DNA from: Diaporthe sp. PMI_573
Lineage: Eukaryota > Ascomycota > Sordariomycetes > Diaporthales > Diaporthaceae
Length of the DNA: 13,431 bases
Direction of reading: 5' to 3'
Assembly (NCBI GenBank): GCA_021399435.1
Contig: JAJTUP010000209.1
Coordinates: 1 to 13,431 of the forward strand
Shown: positions 1 through 7,785 of the stretch, in pieces
Position numbering within the stretch: position 1 is the stretch's first letter
Layout: the number at the start of each line of letters is the position of its first letter
Position numbers and translations under genes: made by a program
Notes under the pieces: model-generated
What the model saw: only the letters and a program-made list of their open reading frames with translations
What the model was told of the DNA's origin: nothing
The model's database searches: none

Positions 1-449
1 AAACAAGTTGGCATCTGTGGCCACTTTCTCTGTCTTTTCTCTCTTCCCCTCCTCTGTTTTCTCTTCCTCCTTCCATTCATCCAGGTCGTCCTGTATTTTC
101 AAGCAAGCATAAGTCTGGACTGTTGAAAGCCTTGGCGGTTGGGTTTCCGTGCTGTTCGCCTTCGGAAATGTTGCTTCGAAATCACTAGGAGACATTCACA
201 GGGCAGCAAAAGAACAGGGTGATAACCTATGCGCCTTTGTATCAGTTGCAAAGGAGCAGCTTGATGACATTAGATTTAGAGCTGTGAAGCATGTTTCGCC
301 TTCCCGATTCGCAGACTTATGCTAACAATCAGATAGGCAAATGCTTGAAAATCACCATATAGACCTTCATACCGTTCATGAAGCGCGCTATGACAGTGCT
401 GATGTCGAGCATAGTCTAAAATGCAAGAGCAGCAACCCGCATTCAAGCC
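1..449. other. Gene-free left edge with pyrimidine-rich tract
   Basis: No open frame here has convincing coding character. The plus strand carries an almost pure C/T tract at about 24-82. Such tracts are common in fungal promoters and 5' untranslated regions, but no plausible plus-strand gene starts just after it. The gene it might serve could lie outside the window, or the tract may have no role. Confidence 0.4.
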
Positions 450-731
450 CTATCGGCTGGGATTGGAATACCGAGGAAGCAATGTTGTCTCGTGGTGGGT
501 CCCGATCCATTCACGAACCACCCCGACGGCCCCCGGGACTAGCCTCCTCCTGCTTCTTTTTTCTTCTACGTTGTGCCTAATCCTGCTCAAACCAGACGTT
601 TTGACGTGCCGCCTCAAGTGACTACGGAAATTGTCCAGTCTACCGAAAATTTTGGGAGTCTCGCAAAATTGACAACGCCATATTTCCGGATTTTGGGAAT
701 GAGCCCTAGAGTTGCGCATCAGTTTCTGCAT
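450..731 (-). CDS. C2H2 zinc-finger protein, partial or remnant (93 residues from in-frame ATG)
   Basis: The minus-strand frame from the ATG at 731 encodes 93 residues. It contains a finger-like block with Cys20 and Cys23 (WRCQFC) and His38 and His42 (SHLRRH), joined by FGRLDNF, which resembles the F-x-R-x-D-N-x-x-x-H core of fungal C2H2 fingers. The Cys-His spacing is 14 rather than the usual 12 residues. The residues just before it (LMRNSRAHSQ) look like the tail of a preceding finger whose first His is replaced by Asn. The frame stays open upstream to about 888 without another ATG, so 450-731 may be a last exon whose upstream exons I could not locate, or a decayed fragment. A basic stretch (EKRSRRR) follows the finger. 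The likely role, if intact, is nucleic-acid binding in the nucleus. Confidence in the finger is fair, in an intact gene low. Confidence 0.45.
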   Translation of the reverse strand: MQKLMRNSRAHSQNPEIWRCQFCETPKIFGRLDNFRSHLRRHVKTSGLSRIRHNVEEKRSRRRLVPGAVGVVREWIGTHHETTLLPRYSNPSR

Positions 732-782
732 GTCCGCTCCACCTCTGGATGCTCCCAGCAAGCAGCTGTCCGGCAAGACCAA

Positions 783-2150
783 CAGCTGGTGGCCGGGCTC
801 ACAGGTTAAGGGAGCATTATAGTGGCAAACAGGACGGAACTCAAAAATTGATAGGTTTGCAAAGCTACTTGGCCTCGTAATTGTCTTTCCTTAGACGGCT
901 TTCCAGACCACTGCCAAGGAGTACGCCAATCTACCATCTCGTCTTCCTCTGGTTCTCCATGTGGCTAGTCTCAGGTTTGGCGCTGATAAGAGTATATTAG
1001 ATCAACCTTTTAACTTTTAAACAGCTTGTACCAATGCTAATTGGTTCTAGACCTTCCCCACCTCTATTATGGCTTGCCATTATCTCTTTAAGCGGGGTCT
1101 CCTGATCATTTTAAGCTGGTGAAGGAGTAGCTGCACCTTTGTGACCGGGGAAATACAGACCAGGACCTGCTCAGTACTTCTGCAAATCGCCACCAGGTGT
1201 GTTTCCCACCAGACTGATTGACCTCGGCGATACTCTCAACCTAGGCCGATTCCAATTGGGTAACTTTAGTTGGGCCAAGATTTGTCTTATTTCTCCCAAA
1301 GGGCATTTACCTTATATCGCGCTTTTGCATTACTGGGGCAATTTATCTGCAGGGAAATAGATTACAACACGTAAAAACTTAGAATCTCGCACCAAGACTG
1401 GGTTTTATATCAATATTCTTCCAGCCACCTTTCGCGGCACAGTTACAGTCACACAAAAACATTCCCTGGAACCGTTGGCGAGAGAACTTGTCTTCAATCG
1501 TGAAGATCTCAGCGGACGATCGTTCCTCGTCTTCCTCACGAGAAGTTTCTGTATCAGCAGAGAAGCTGTGGAGGAAGGCTTGGTCCACCAGCCAGGCCTA
1601 GCCTTCACGACCCTGGGCATCGTCGACGAACATCCCCTATAACACAAGAAAGGATTATGATAGTCTTACATAATTTCCGTTAATCATTTTTGCATGTAGC
1701 CTCTCCACACCACCGGCTGCAGGGTACGACGGTAGCGTGTCCCCAGCAGCTCCCTCAGACCACCCGTGGCGTGGCCTTCCTTCTATCCAAAGCTCGTAGT
1801 ATGTAAGGGGTGGTTAGTTGCTTTCCTTATGAGAAATCCAGAGAAAGTCTTTTGACTTTGTATGTGACTTGAAATCTCGCATTCGTTCCAATTTTATCGC
1901 CGCAATGGATTGTCTTTCTTCATGGTTAGTTGGAGTTGTGACAGCACGTATTTCGTCTTACTGTATTTTCACGAAAACTAGTGCAAATGGTCGATTGTCT
2001 AATGAGCGCAACATAGCCCAAAAAGAACGATTGTTCCGACGTGTGTACTTGCGTAGACCTTAGAGTACTTGCAAAAGTTGGTTATCATTAGTACTTTAGT
2101 TTATAAGCAGGCCCCCGTTGCAGACATTTCTAAAGGACCGTGGACCTTAG
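783..2150. other. Long stretch without a supported gene
   Basis: Only short overlapping frames occur. One minus-strand frame (1379-1588, opening on GTG) is acidic and ends with a Cys-rich FLCDCNC segment. It could be an exon related to the zinc-finger remnant downstream on the same strand, but it has no ATG and no clear splice partners. I see no RNA gene or mobile element. Confidence 0.4.
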
Positions 2151-2154
2151 AGAA

Positions 2155-2161
2155 TATAAAA
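2155..2161 (+). promoter_or_regulatory. TATA box upstream of the repeat-peptide gene
   Basis: TATAAAA lies about 150 bp before the ATG at 2307. That leaves room for a 5' untranslated region of roughly 110-120 nt, a normal arrangement for a fungal gene. No other good TATA element lies closer to the start. Confidence 0.45.
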
Positions 2162-2227
2162 GCCGGTCGATTTCAGGCATAAAGTTGAAGTCTAGGAGAG
2201 CAGATCATCCTCACTCAGCTTTTATAA

Positions 2228-2287
2228 ATGTTCTTTGGGATAATAAAATCAAATTACGAGCCAAAATATATATTCGCCTTGCTTTAG
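2228..2287 (+). other. Upstream ORF of 19 codons in the presumed leader
   Basis: An ATG at 2228 opens a 19-residue frame that stops at 2285-2287, 19 nt before the main ATG at 2307. If transcription starts near the TATA box at 2155, this uORF lies in the leader and could lower translation of the main frame. Whether it is translated cannot be told from sequence. Confidence 0.3.
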
Positions 2288-2306
2288 CAACCTTCTCGTG
2301 GTCAAG

Positions 2307-2806
2307 ATGAAGGTCAGTCTCATATTTTCCAACCACCCGAGTCTCCTCGCCTTGCTAACTAACAAGCGCCCCAGTGCACCATCTTCGTCGCCTTTGTGGC
2401 TACTCTGCTTCCTCGCGCGGCCTTTTCCGCCCCGGTCGCCGTCTCCATCGCGGCTATGGAACCGGGCCACTCTGGATACGAAAGCCACGTGGGCTCCGCG
2501 GCTCGAGATGAGCTCTCCACCGCTGGCCGCTCTGGCTATAACTCGGTGGGGACCACCGCGCGGCGCGCCACTATAGCCACCAACACTGATGGTCGCTCTG
2601 GGTACAACTCTGTTGATGTTACCAGCCGGGCGGGTCTCACTGATTTCACGACTGACGGACGGTCTGGCTACAACTCTGTTGAGGTCGCCGAGCACAACGG
2701 TGTCACGAGCGCTGAGACCGACGGGCGGGGTGGTTACAACTCTGGATCCACTGAAACGAAAGTCACCACAGACGCGGAGACGGACGGTCGATCAGGTTAT
2801 AACTAG
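2307..2806 (+). CDS. Secreted tandem-repeat peptide precursor (RiPP/dikaritin-like candidate), intron 2313-2374
   Basis: Coding segments are 2307-2312 and 2375-2806, giving 145 residues. The start is the ATG at 2307. Without splicing the signal sequence and the repeats fall in different frames. Residues 1-21 (MKCTIFVAFVATLLPRAAFSA) form a classical signal peptide. The rest carries six copies of a motif near G-R-S-G-Y-N-S-V at about residues 33-40, 53-60, 74-82, 96-104, 118-126 and 139-145. Tyrosines fall at 37, 57, 79, 101, 123 and 144, a 20-22 residue period, and the protein ends inside the last copy. From the third copy on, each motif is preceded by Asp. There is no cysteine after residue 3. 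Spacers are variable and rich in Thr, Glu and Ala. Fungal repeat precursors such as UstA, PhomA and GigA share signal peptide plus repeated Tyr- or aromatic-containing cores, but are cut at Lys-Arg sites, which are missing here apart from one Arg-Arg at 65-66. Alternatives are a repetitive secreted effector or cell-wall protein. Confidence 0.7.
2313..2374 (+). other. Intron in the repeat-peptide gene
   Basis: The donor is GTCAGT, directly after ATG-AAG. Two overlapping CTAAC branch motifs lie at 2355-2363 and the acceptor is CCCCAG, ending at 2374. Removing these 62 nt fuses Met-Lys to a hydrophobic signal sequence in the same frame as the repeats. The six-base first coding exon is unusually short, and the C at donor position 3 is not consensus, so cDNA would be the decisive check. 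Confidence 0.6.
2465..2803 (+). repeat. In-gene tandem repeat, about 66-bp period, six copies
   Basis: This DNA encodes the six motif copies. The four copies from 2525 on share a core reading near GGNCGNTCNGGNTANAACTC, while the segments between cores differ. The first copy (2465-2488) is degenerate (G-H-S-G-Y-E-S-H). Repeats kept in frame with diverged spacers suggest selection on the peptide rather than a random minisatellite. Confidence 0.7.
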
Positions 2807-2929
2807 AACCACGACCAGTGCTACTTCCCGATTTGGGGGCTGATAGATAAAATACCCGCTGTATAAGGCAAGCAAAGACGCTATCATCTATATGGAAAGG
2901 CCGCTCTCCATCACTATCATCAGCCGCCG

Positions 2930-3370
2930 GCAGTATGGAGTGTTCTATCCGTGGTGCCGAGGTGGCGCCGCGCTAGCCGGCGCCACCCCACAGCCCCGGC
3001 CGGTCCTCATCTCCGCCGGCCCACTGACCGGCGCCACCTCATCTCTGCCAGCTCTCTCATCGGCGCCGGCGCCAGCATATAGAGGCAGCCGGCAGCAGCG
3101 CTGTGAGCGTTATCTCGGCATCACCAGCTCTCGGCATCACCAGCCTCAGTCGCACGCGCTCGATTGGCCCACCCACCGGCCCCGGTACAACCGCACGAAG
3201 GAGGAGGAGGACTTGGAGAAAGGGGTAGCTAGCAGTAGTCGGAGCCTCGGCGCCGGCATGAGGCTCTCTAACCGGCATCGTGGCACCGAGGCCGAGCTCC
3301 GGCGGCGACGGCGTGGCCGGAGCGGCCTCGGTGCTATCTAGCCAGTCAGGAGCTTCCATGGCCGGCGCGT
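2930..3370. repeat. GC-rich patch packed with inverted repeats
   Basis: This patch is markedly richer in G+C than its flanks and full of GGCGCC and CCGG words. It contains a 10-bp perfect stem (2961-2970 with 2978-2987, loop 7), the 12-nt palindrome GGCGCCGGCGCC near 3061, a 6-bp stem (3243-3248 with 3260-3265), and a long stem at 3283-3334. Open frames on both strands (2892-3341 plus, 3057-3467 minus) are Pro/Ala/Arg-rich and look like by-products of the base composition. I recognise no transposon protein. Confidence 0.5.
3283..3334. repeat. Strong 18-bp hairpin
   Basis: GCACCGAGGCC (3283-3293) pairs perfectly with GGCCTCGGTGC (3324-3334). After a 2-nt bulge, GCTCCGG (3296-3302) pairs with CCGGAGC (3317-3323), leaving a 14-nt loop. 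It is the strongest inverted repeat of the GC-rich patch. Confidence 0.6.
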
Positions 3371-4570
3371 GCGCGCCTTCGCCCAATACCACTACTGTGC
3401 TACATTCTGCGTTCATCGACGTGACTGACTGCGGCTGTGTGTGCTCCGTACGGATAGACAACAGCATTTGTTAGTTTATAGTAACGTTATAGGCTAGTCA
3501 TGCAACCGGGAGAGAGACGGGCCGAGGCACAAGCCTCGCAGCACCATGCAAAACTGTATGGGTTGGCAAGGCACTCTGCTCTTCTTCTCTCTTTCCGAAA
3601 CAGGCCTAAAGAATACTCACTGCGTTACAAAACTGTACAGTTTGTATAGGGACTCCCTTTGTACTATGGGTTATAGTATAGTCAACCAACAATTATGTCT
3701 CGATCTGAACCTGCATTTGTCTGCGAAGAACCGTATCTCAAGGCCAACTTGTGATGCACGTGCATGTAATAGTCCCTAGTGATTTCGACATGTGGATGTT
3801 CATGGCGGCCAGTGTCGAACAGCTTAAACTGTTTGGAGTCGCTGGCAGTAAAAACTTGCCAGTGAAACGCTTCAGATTCTTCACAGAAGGACAATTTTCA
3901 AATATGGAAGCCTCTACACTGTTATCAGGCCTCCGTCTAAGCAAGTAACGACTCGTCTACTCTGCTTCTGCGCTATAGAGCACGTACCAGCGAAGCTGAA
4001 GCTTGAGGACTCGGGTGAGATTGTTGTTGGCCCGTTGGCAGTGCTAACTGAAATTTGCAGTATGATAGGGGGATCCCGTTTGAACACTGAACGTGCGGCT
4101 CAAAATCAATGGCGAACCACAAGCCTGGGATTCACAGTTCGCCCACTCCTCCGTAAGGCAACCAATAATCGTTTCTCCCACATCAAAATTAGGCACACTC
4201 TGAATTAGACGGGCTCGACTTGAGACATAAATAGGGACCATGTCCCCCAGCTCCCTAATGCTGTTCTTCTTTAATCTAAACTACTATCTTCCATTATTTG
4301 CCCTGTTCCTTACACATCTATGCAGACAATGGCAAACCTCGCCCAAGGCTGGATAAATCATTTACGACGACAAGCAAGAAAGTACGTGGCGATATCGCCG
4401 AACTCTGCTGTGCCCAATTGACTTTTGCAGTGACCAGACAGCCCCGGCAGAGAGGGAGGCGGCGGCTGCTGCCTCGCACCCTCCGAAGGACCAGCCACCG
4501 CAGGGCTGCTGTTGGAAGTTTTGCAGGTTCCCCTCAACTGCAGGGATGACAGGGCTGTAAAACAGGGCGA
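3371..4570. other. Stretch without a supported gene
   Basis: Only short overlapping frames without domain signals are present. Small structures include the perfect 14-nt palindrome AAACTGTACAGTTT (3630-3643) and a 6-bp inverted pair CTGGCA/TGCCAG (3842-3847 with 3857-3862). I see no RNA gene. Confidence 0.4.
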
Positions 4571-4573
4571 TGA

Positions 4574-4692
4574 GGCCACCAAAGGTGGCCATGCATTGGG
4601 CTAAATTGTAGGCGAACACAGGGCACAACACAAGGCTAAACGCAAGGCAGATTAGTGCGGCAGAGCCGCACAAAGACGCCCTGCACCAGGGC
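4574..4692. repeat. Cluster of three tight hairpins with 3-nt loops
   Basis: Three perfect short hairpins lie within 119 bp: GGCCACC-AAA-GGTGGCC (4574-4590), GTGCGGC-AGA-GCCGCAC (4655-4671) and GCCCTG-CAC-CAGGGC (4678-4692). All have 6-7 bp GC-rich stems and three-base loops. A minus-strand open frame with a hydrophobic stretch (about 4362-4673, opening on TTG) overlaps the first two, but it has no suitable ATG and I do not call it a gene. Confidence 0.5.
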
Positions 4693-4722
4693 TCCTAATA
4701 GTGTAACCAGTGCGTGTGAAAG

Positions 4723-4850
4723 CCTCAAACTGCTCATTTAGTCCGTTTGAATTGGCCACACTAAACTACCGGTCCGTCTAACTCGGCCACACTAAACTAC
4801 CAGTCTGCCTGAAATGCCCAAACTAAACTATTGGTCCGTCCGTCACCGTC
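4723..4850. repeat. 31-bp minisatellite
   Basis: Three clear tandem units of 31 bp start at 4754, 4785 and 4816. They share GGCCACACTAAACTACCGG at the start and GTCCGTC near the end. A degenerate unit precedes them (about 4723-4753) and a partial one follows (from 4847). Just after, TAGACCA (4855-4861) and TGGTCTA (4874-4880) form a 7-bp inverted pair. The array lies beyond the 3' end of the minus-strand Clr5 gene and shows no coding role. Confidence 0.65.
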
Positions 4851-4880
4851 ACACTAGACCACAGTGCAAACTATGGTCTA

Positions 4881-5107
4881 CACTAATAGTCCAAACATAA
4901 AAGATGGCTTGTGGCCCATCCCCGTACCTGCCTCCAAGCTTCCCAATGCCATTGTCGAATTGTCTCACCGCCCGCCTTTTTTATCACGTCCCTGAATCCA
5001 AAGTATCGACGACGGTACCCGTGGCTGCCGGATCGACATAACGACTTCACATGCTAACTGCGACAATGTCTGATTATTCCCATCCTGACGAGGCTCCCAT
5101 TGACGTA
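4881..5107. other. Downstream flank of the Clr5 gene
   Basis: This short stretch lies between the minisatellite and the Clr5 gene tail. It probably holds the 3' untranslated region of that minus-strand gene. I see no separate gene and no obvious polyadenylation signal that I would defend. Confidence 0.3.
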
Positions 5108-5290
5108 TCACCACCACCACTGCGGCTGGTCACGATATGAATCTCCTGTGCCTGAACCTCCTGCGCCAAACCCTCCTTGAGTAGGAGCTGGTGGTCCTCT
5201 AATGGAAGATTCTTGATGTCCACTGTAGCCCGCTTGCGTCTGTCGATACGCCTGCTGCTGCTGCGGCTGACTATATCCAATTTTGTCCAC
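5108..5290 (-). pseudogene. Frame-displaced Gln/Gly-rich C-terminal tail of the Clr5 protein
   Basis: Overlapping the end of the Clr5 frame, another minus-strand frame reads about 60 residues rich in Gln, Gly, Ser and Tyr (QPQQQQAYRQTQAGYSGH, later GGFGAGGSG) and ends in QWWW. Its composition continues the SYGGGYNQSY style of the Clr5 tail better than the frame's own ending does. The switch must occur between the TGA that opens this frame and the TAG at 5271-5273, about 36 nt, unless an intron is used. One frame-restoring option is a donor at GGAG|GTTACA with acceptor CAAG before CGGGCTAC (106 nt), which would skip the poly-Gln part. A small indel is the other explanation. Confidence 0.45.
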
Positions 5291-6161
5291 ATCCTTCGTG
5301 CGGAAGGCAGGCAGTCAGGGCGTAGCTTTGGTTGTAACCTCCTCCGTATGAACCGCCTTGGTCCTGATTGGAGTATAGGAATAGGGCATTATTATCGAAG
5401 GGTATATTTGTAAAACCGCACAGGTCTTGAACAGATTGCAGGGGATCTTGTGTGTTGGTCATCGGGATATTTGTAGCCTCCCTGTGCGCACGCCTAATCT
5501 TCGGTGAACCAAACTGGGCCTCGGCCCGCTCTCTGTCTTTTGGTGGCAGCTTCATCAGACCGGTAGGTTTCCTCCTCACGTACCTCTTGACTCGGTCGAG
5601 ATCTGGGCCGTTGGTGGTATCCATACCATCAGAATGGGGTAGAGGATTCAGGTTCTGGGTGCAAAGTTGCTGGTTCACTTGTCGGTCGCTCTCCTGCTCT
5701 GCACCAAGCGACGTATCTGCGCATTCTAGGACCTGTCCCACTGTGACATTCTTCCTGATTCCCCATTCTCTGAAACGAGTTTTGTACATTCTCTTCGTCG
5801 CCACAAAATTGTGCTCTTGCTCCATAATAGCTACAACCTCTTTCAGCGGTTTTTTACTATAAAGTTCGGTGATCTGCTGTCGGTGGCGTGCCCAGTCATT
5901 TTTTTTATCGTACTTGCGAATGCTTGCCTGTTGCGGCGCTGAGGCGGTTGCAAGTCCGAAGTCTGAAGTCGACGCTGATAAGGTGGCTGGAACAGACAGA
6001 CTTAGCCCGAGTATAGGATCTGAGCCAGCTACGCCTGGGTCACCACGGGTGGCATCCTGATCACCTGTGAATAGCTGGGGGTCTAGGTTGCCGCCATGTC
6101 CGCTGTGAACACTATCATTCCATCTGATAAATTCAAGATCGGAGGGCCCTGGAAACCCCAT
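5271..6161 (-). CDS. Clr5-domain protein
   Basis: From the ATG at 6161 the frame encodes 296 residues. Residues about 86-141 match the fungal Clr5 domain: a conserved Trp (W90), then LY (100-101) before a K-x-L-K-E-V segment, the H-x-F-x-A-T-x-R-x-Y-K-x-R core, and the closing W-G-I-R-K-N (133-138). The family is named after fission yeast Clr5, which acts in gene silencing. In filamentous fungi such proteins are numerous and mostly uncharacterised, so a chromatin or DNA-associated nuclear role is inference. A basic segment (RVKRYVRRK) follows, then a Gly/Tyr/Gln-rich tail. The frame is open upstream to 6230 without another ATG, and TTTATAG there could be a splice acceptor, so an extra upstream exon is possible. 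The last 17 or so residues look unlike the tail, and a similar low-complexity tail continues in another frame at 5108-5290. Confidence 0.75.
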   Translation of the reverse strand: MGFPGPSDLEFIRWNDSVHSGHGGNLDPQLFTGDQDATRGDPGVAGSDPILGLSLSVPATLSASTSDFGLATASAPQQASIRKYDKKNDWARHRQQITELYSKKPLKEVVAIMEQEHNFVATKRMYKTRFREWGIRKNVTVGQVLECADTSLGAEQESDRQVNQQLCTQNLNPLPHSDGMDTTNGPDLDRVKRYVRRKPTGLMKLPPKDRERAEAQFGSPKIRRAHREATNIPMTNTQDPLQSVQDLCGFTNIPFDNNALFLYSNQDQGGSYGGGYNQSYALTACLPHEGCGQNWI

Positions 6162-6230
6162 GATATAAGGAAGGTCAGTTGATGCGTGACACCATTGGTC
6201 TGGGATGCTGGTAATGGGGTCAATCGACAC

Positions 6231-7309
6231 TATAAATGATACAATTTCAGAGAATGCTCTGTCCTGTCTCTGGAGACTGGCTGTGGATTTATTCTCGCAT
6301 GATATGACTAGAGCTCTTTACCAAATCCCGTTCTCTGCTGACTGAGGTCTGTTCGGCGGCGACCCTGCACCAACGTGCGTACTTCTGTTGCATTTCTGCA
6401 AAAGGGTTTTGACACAATAGCCGAATCGGTATAAGGCGGTTCCTCTGGAATTTTGTTCACATGCAGTTGGCTCGGTCAATCACCTGCAAGGTGTTGAGAG
6501 TGTTGGATCAAGGATAGCGAGAAACAGTTGAGTGGTAATGTTTCTAATTGGGCCATGAGCTTCCCCCACCTTTTCATCCCAGCCATCGCTTAGACATAGT
6601 CCCAGCAAGTTATCTAGAAGAGCAAGAGGTTAGCAGTCCATGCAGCGTCAACTGTCCATTTAGGTTCTAAGCTTGAACAATATGTACGCCACTGCCTGAC
6701 AATGGATTAGAAGTAGTCTCCTTATTGACATGCGCACGTACTGTCGGCACAAATCCAGGTCGGCAGGCAAGAAGAAGACATAATCCGCATTTGCGCTTAA
6801 CGTTGTAGGACTCAGATGGAGTAATAGTATAAAAAGAGCTTAGCGTAGACGGGGAATGCATCCAATTCTTTGTCAAGATCCTCCTGCTAGCTAGCCTGTT
6901 CTAGGCAACTGCTGAAGCGCATGAATGGACACGTTCGGGCGTCCTCTGATTCGAAGCCGAGGAAAGAATCACTCGGCAAAGGTAAGGAAAATGCAAGTAA
7001 GTACTAGTTTGAACCGCGGGAATAAAATGACGCAGGAATTGCCGTGCCCAACCTTGAGATGGGGGATCACCGATGCGCCGATATCGTGATTCCTTCTCTC
7101 ACATTCCACGATTGACATAAAATTTAGCCGCTGGTCATTCAGGAATATGTCCCTGCGATGGGCGCAAGTTCGTGGCCGGGGTAGCATATTGGGAAGGCGA
7201 ACAAAAAACTCTGCTGGAGCAGTTACGCCTCAGCTTACATACAAGTTCAGATGGCATACCACGCAGTCAGGGTCCCGTACGGAGGAGATGGTCCTCCCTA
7301 TAAATAGAC
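6231..7309. other. Upstream region of the Clr5 gene, no supported gene
   Basis: This should contain the promoter of the minus-strand Clr5 gene. Two minus-strand frames (6667-6876 and 6969-7187) are open for about 70 codons but lack recognisable domains, and I could not join them to neighbours by good splice sites. TATAAATA at 7298-7305 on the plus strand lies only 5 nt before an ATG at 7310, too close to act as its TATA box. Confidence 0.35.
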
Positions 7310-7738
7310 ATGACCCACATAACGTCAGAAATACCGGGGATTTGTACTGTGAGTGGCCACACAAGCACCGCGATTATTCCAAAAAAAGGAGATGGGACCA
7401 TTGGATGGAAACCAACTGAACCAGTTGCAAAATCCACCACACCGACTTGCTTGTATTGAACCTGGTACTCAAGGTGTGGTGGATGTGTTACCATGTACCG
7501 AACAGGCAAGAGGCCTGGGGATGACGAAGGAGGCATTGACATTTGGCTCATCCGAGGGACTTGCGTACTGGAGAAGGCGTCGAATGCAGAACTTGAACGC
7601 AACTTTAACGTCATCATCATGGACAACTTCCACACCATGTGTCCCGGCCACCTCACACGTACGGGAATGATGGTGTTGTCGAGAGGCAGCCTTTCCGTGA
7701 CGGGAATGCGAGATGATATCGGCCAGTCCCGGATATGA
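7310..7738 (+). other. Coding-like stretch of uncertain strand, one in-frame stop
   Basis: On the plus strand a frame from the ATG at 7310 reads 49 codons to a TGA at 7457-7459, then continues for 92 codons to 7738. The second part ends many codons in C (AAC, GTC, ATC, GAC, TTC). The complementary minus frame in the same register (7774-7469) shows the same bias, as expected of RNY-rich codons, so strand cannot be fixed this way. A second minus frame stays open for 172 codons (7785-7267). I recognise no family in any of them. It could be an interrupted gene, an exon whose intron removes the TGA, or antisense shadow. Confidence 0.25.
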
Positions 7739-7785
7739 ATTATTGCCCCTCGGGATTGAGCGAAGGGTGAACAATGCCTCCTCAC

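Noticed and set aside
2298..2576. Unspliced plus-strand frame from 2298
   Set aside because: It starts on GTG and reads the intron, then Pro/Ser-rich sequence out of frame with the repeats. The spliced model gives a proper signal peptide.
2249..2695. 148-codon minus-strand frame opposite the repeat-peptide gene
   Set aside because: It is the mirror of the in-frame repeats; its Arg/Gly-rich composition and lack of domains mark it as a shadow.
2892..3467. Two overlapping frames of 136-149 codons in the GC-rich patch
   Set aside because: Pro/Ala/Arg-rich content follows from GC-rich inverted repeats; no domain, and both strands are open because stop codons are rare there.
4362..4673. Minus-strand frame with a hydrophobic, signal-like start
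   Set aside because: It opens on TTG with no ATG before the hydrophobic part, ends in a low-complexity Ala run and overlaps hairpins, so composition is a simpler explanation.
6667..7187. Two minus-strand frames of about 70 codons that might be exons of one gene
   Set aside because: No splice sites that join them well and no recognised domain.
7298..7305. TATAAATA as promoter of the 7310 frame
   Set aside because: It lies only 5 nt before the ATG, too close to act as its TATA box.
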